Shown here piece by piece: positions 14,049-16,267 of a stretch of 16,267 nucleotides of DNA (the first letter of the stretch is position 1; each line of letters opens with the position of its first letter). A model generated the notes under the pieces. The model did not search any database, was not told the DNA's origin, and saw nothing but the letters and a program-made list of their open reading frames with translations. Location of the stretch: positions 1 through 16,267 of the forward strand of contig CAUGOD010000048.1 of assembly GCA_959601025.1 (NCBI GenBank), given 5' to 3'. The position numbers were made by a program, and so were the translations under genes. The DNA comes from an uncultured Oscillospiraceae bacterium. Its GTDB lineage: Bacteria > Bacillota > Clostridia > Oscillospirales > Acutalibacteraceae.

Positions 14049-14109
14049 GTTGGAAAATGGTTCGGGGCTGCCAGACAGCGGGACAGGCGGCGGAAAAGGC
14101 AGGAAAGTG

Positions 14110-14132
14110 TTTTGTCGAATAACCAGACAAAA
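14110..14132. promoter_or_regulatory. Inverted repeat upstream of the ibr-like promoter, possible operator
   Basis: TTTTGTC (14110-14116) and GACAAAA (14126-14132) are perfect 7-bp arms separated by 9 bp. They end two bases before the -35 box, a typical place for an activator or repressor site. The regulator is unknown. Confidence 0.4.
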
Positions 14133-14134
14133 AA

Positions 14135-14163
14135 TTGAAAAACACAATATAATGTGATATAAT
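14135..14163 (+). promoter_or_regulatory. Promoter of the ibrA-ibrB-like operon
   Basis: TTGAAA (14135-14140), a 17-bp spacer and TATAAT (14158-14163); a second TATAAT lies in the spacer at 14148-14153. The predicted start near 14170 leaves a ~95-nt leader with GGAC-GAA-GTCC and CCGGC/GCCGG inverted repeats. Confidence 0.75.
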
Positions 14164-14265
14164 AGCCCAAAACATAATCGGATACTGTGTATTTATTCCC
14201 GGCATGGACGAAGTCCGCTGCCAAGGCCGGAAGCGGCCCGGGGTCGTATGTTCGAGGTGAATCGA

Positions 14266-15600
14266 ATGGAGCGGAGATCTACCGGTCAAAACGTATATGA
14301 AGCGCTGCAGGAACGGCTGACCTATCTGTTTACCGAATTTGATAACCTTTTCGTATCCTTTTCCGGCGGCAAGGACAGCGGCCTGCTGCTAAATCTGGTG
14401 CTGGATTTTCAGAAAAAATACTACCCGGACAGGCGGATCGGTGTATTCCATCAGGATTTTGAAGCGCAGTACAGCGTAACGACGGAATATGTGGAGAGAA
14501 CCTTTGCCCGGATTGAAAAGGACGTCGAGCCATACTGGACGTGCCTTCCCATGGCGACGCGGACGGCGCTGAGCAGCTATGAGATGTACTGGTATCCATG
14601 GGACGACACGATGGAGTCGGCATGGGTAAGGCCCATGCCCCAGCATCCGTATGTCATCCACCTGAAAAATAACCCGATGACCACCTATCGCTATCGTATG
14701 CATCAGGAGGATTTGGCGAAGCAGTTCAGCCGTTGGTATCACCTCTCTCATGGCGGAAACGACGGCAAAAGCGGCAAAAAAACGGTATGCCTCCTGGGAA
14801 TGCGTGCGGACGAATCCCTGCAGCGATACAGCGGCATCCTGAATAAGAAATACGGTTACAAGGACGTCTGCTGGATCAGCAGGCAATTCAAGGACGTCTG
14901 GTGCGCCTCCCCGCTGTACGACTGGTCGGTGGGGGACGTCTGGCACGCCAATTATCTTTTTGATTATGACTATAACCGGCTGTATGATCTTTACTTTATG
15001 GCCGGGCTGAAGCCGGACCAGATGCGGGTGGCCTCTCCCTTCAACGATTACGCCAAGGACAGCCTGAATCTGTACCGGGTGATTGATCCGGAAATCTGGG
15101 CCAGGCTGATCGGTCGGGTAAAGGGCGCCAATTTCGGCGCGATTTACGGAAAGACCAAAGCGATGGGCTACCGGAACCTGACGCTGCCGGAGGGGCATAC
15201 ATGGGAGTCCTATACGAGATTTTTGCTGGATACCCTCCCTACCCGACTGCGGAACAATTACGTCAAGAAGTTTAACACGTCGATTCAATTCTGGCATACC
15301 ACCGGCGGCGGTCTGGAGGAAGAAGCAATCGAAGAGCTTTTGGCGCATGGATACCATATCCGGCGCAACGGGATTTCCAACTATACCCTGGCTAAGAACT
15401 CCCGGGTGGTTTTTCTCGGAAAAATCCCGGATCATACCGACGATATCCGAAGTACGAAGGATATCCCCAGTTGGAAACGCATGTGCTGCTGCATCCTGAA
15501 AAACGACCATGTTTGCCGTTCCATGGGATTTGGGCTGACCCGGCAGCAGCAGGAAAACGTCCGCCTGTTAAAGAAAAAATACAGCCATATCGGAGAATGA
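14266..15600 (+). CDS. ibrA: IbrA-like PP-loop ATPase, PAPS-reductase superfamily with DUF3440 C-terminus
   Basis: The 444-residue product has, numbered from this start, the PP-loop SFSGGKDSG at 31-39, the typical GMRADES at 178-184 and a C-terminal DUF3440-type block IPSWKRMCCCILKNDHVC (400-417) rich in cysteine. Such enzymes adenylate a substrate or activate sulfur; the ECGxH motif of true PAPS reductases is absent, so assimilatory sulfate reduction is unlikely. In Escherichia coli, IbrA acts with IbrB to switch on eib genes; the biochemistry is unknown to me. The upstream in-frame ATG 14248 lacks a ribosome site, whereas GAGGTG lies six bases before ATG 14266. It is the first gene of a two-gene operon and overlaps nothing upstream. 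The next gene starts two bases after its stop. Confidence 0.85.
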   Translation: MERRSTGQNVYEALQERLTYLFTEFDNLFVSFSGGKDSGLLLNLVLDFQKKYYPDRRIGVFHQDFEAQYSVTTEYVERTFARIEKDVEPYWTCLPMATRTALSSYEMYWYPWDDTMESAWVRPMPQHPYVIHLKNNPMTTYRYRMHQEDLAKQFSRWYHLSHGGNDGKSGKKTVCLLGMRADESLQRYSGILNKKYGYKDVCWISRQFKDVWCASPLYDWSVGDVWHANYLFDYDYNRLYDLYFMAGLKPDQMRVASPFNDYAKDSLNLYRVIDPEIWARLIGRVKGANFGAIYGKTKAMGYRNLTLPEGHTWESYTRFLLDTLPTRLRNNYVKKFNTSIQFWHTTGGGLEEEAIEELLAHGYHIRRNGISNYTLAKNSRVVFLGKIPDHTDDIRSTKDIPSWKRMCCCILKNDHVCRSMGFGLTRQQQENVRLLKKKYSHIGE

Positions 15601-15602
15601 CT

Positions 15603-16154
15603 ATGTCCTATGAAAGCCCGGCCTATCATGTGATAGCCGTTCCTATCGAAAAAATAAAGCCGAATACCTATAACCCCAACGCCGTCGCGCCCGTGGAGCT
15701 GAAGCTGCTGTATGACAGCATTAAGGAAGACGGCTACACGATGCCGATCGTTTGCTACTATGCAAAGGCGAAAGACGTTTATGTGATTGTCGACGGCTTC
15801 CACCGCTATCGCATTATGCTTGATTATCCGGATATCTATGAACGGGAGGGCGGGGTGCTCCCGGTATCCGTGATCGACAAGCCGCTGGATCACCGCATGG
15901 CGAGCACGATCCGCCATAACCGCGCCCGCGGTTCCCATGACGTGGACCTGATGAGCAATATTATCAAGGAACTCCATGAGCTTGGCCGCACGGACGCCTG
16001 GATATCCAAGCATCTGGGGATGGATAAGGACGAGATTCTCCGCCTGAAGCAGATCACCGGGCTTGCCGCGCTTTTCCGGGATGTGAAATTCGGACAGGCA
16101 TGGCAGCCGGTGGGGGATGGCGAAGAGGACCTGGAGGGCGACGTCGACGTATAA
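15603..16154 (+). CDS. ibrB: IbrB-like ParB/sulfiredoxin-fold protein
   Basis: The 183-residue protein has a ParB/Srx N-terminal domain (about 8-112) with PNTYNPN (20-26), the nucleotide-site motif VDGFHRYR (63-70) and IRHNRARGSH (103-112), the second ParB-type box. A helix-turn-helix-like stretch follows (GRTDAWISKHLGMDKDEILR, 128-147), then an acidic tail. It is too short to be a chromosome-partition ParB and has no ParA partner here. Placed directly after the PP-loop protein, it matches the ibrA-ibrB pair. Two ATGs are possible: 15597 overlaps the ibrA stop as ATGA but sits one base from GGAG; ATG 15603 has seven-base spacing and is preferred. Translational coupling with ibrA is likely. 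A terminator follows at 16184. Confidence 0.85.
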   Translation: MSYESPAYHVIAVPIEKIKPNTYNPNAVAPVELKLLYDSIKEDGYTMPIVCYYAKAKDVYVIVDGFHRYRIMLDYPDIYEREGGVLPVSVIDKPLDHRMASTIRHNRARGSHDVDLMSNIIKELHELGRTDAWISKHLGMDKDEILRLKQITGLAALFRDVKFGQAWQPVGDGEEDLEGDVDV

Positions 16155-16183
16155 CGAAGGTTCCGGAAGAACCCCCATGCTAA

Positions 16184-16218
16184 GCCGCCGCCGGCACATT
16201 TCCGGCGGCGGCCTTTTT
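16184..16218 (+). terminator. Terminator of the ibrA-ibrB-like operon
   Basis: An 11-bp perfect GC stem (16184-16194 with 16202-16212) has loop CACATTT and is followed by CTTTTT. Confidence 0.92.
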
Positions 16219-16224
16219 GTAGCC

Positions 16225-16251
16225 GAAATAAACCCCCGGTTCTACCGGGGG
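16225..16251 (-). terminator. Terminator-like hairpin for a minus-strand gene beyond the window
   Basis: CCCCCGG (16233-16239) and CCGGGGG (16245-16251) pair around TTCTA. On the minus strand the hairpin is followed by TTTATTTC, giving a moderate U tract. It probably ends a convergent gene located past 16267. Confidence 0.55.
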
Positions 16252-16267
16252 AGCGGTAAAACGCTTT

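Noticed and set aside
1..16267. CRISPR array or complete insertion sequence
   Set aside because: There are no regularly spaced repeats and no transposase-like frame; the only mobile-element gene is the integrase relic.

Overview
The window looks like a chromosomal segment of a GC-rich Clostridia/Firmicutes bacterium, plausibly of the Oscillospiraceae/Ruminococcaceae type. The reasons are strong AGGAGG-type ribosome sites, consensus sigma-A promoters, ARG-box-like operators, an ArgJ-based arginine pathway and a small Gram-positive-type membrane toxin. The taxonomic call is an inference from gene style, not from a marker gene.

Layout. 1-1380: the 3' part of a tRNA-Tyr gene, then tRNA-3'-end-like relics, two diverged copies of a ~210-bp non-coding repeat and several hairpin terminators. 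Embedded here is an AT-richer gene for a 144-residue helical protein with an internal duplication. 1530-2250: a small four-helix membrane protein with its own promoter and a bidirectional terminator. 2317-4101 (minus): a Na/phosphate cotransporter with a PhoU-like tail, preceded by a TATAAT box and an 11-bp-period TTAAC repeat resembling a Pho box. 4192-5217: remains of a mobile element. These are a broken tyrosine integrase (minus strand) and, divergent from it, a 29-codon hydrophobic toxin gene facing a convergent antisense RNA, arranged as a type I toxin-antitoxin locus. 5185-5666: a regulatory region with ARG-box-like sites and the argG promoter.

5667-13984: argG-argH-argC-argJ-argB-argD-argF, all on the plus strand. 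Together they supply every step from glutamate (ArgJ recycles the acetyl group, so no separate ArgA is needed once primed) to arginine; only carbamoyl-phosphate synthase is not in the window. The cluster closes with a strong terminator at 14005-14048. The N-terminal helix of ArgB suggests arginine feedback inhibition, and the ARG-box-like sites suggest ArgR repression.

14110-16218: an independent two-gene operon with its own consensus promoter. It encodes an IbrA-like PP-loop ATPase (PAPS-reductase superfamily, DUF3440) and an IbrB-like ParB/sulfiredoxin-fold protein, followed by a strong terminator. Beyond it lies a terminator-like hairpin for a minus-strand gene outside the window.

The most interesting items are the mirrored-promoter toxin/antisense locus (4862-5217), the ibrA-ibrB pair, and the tRNA-derived repeat field at the left edge.
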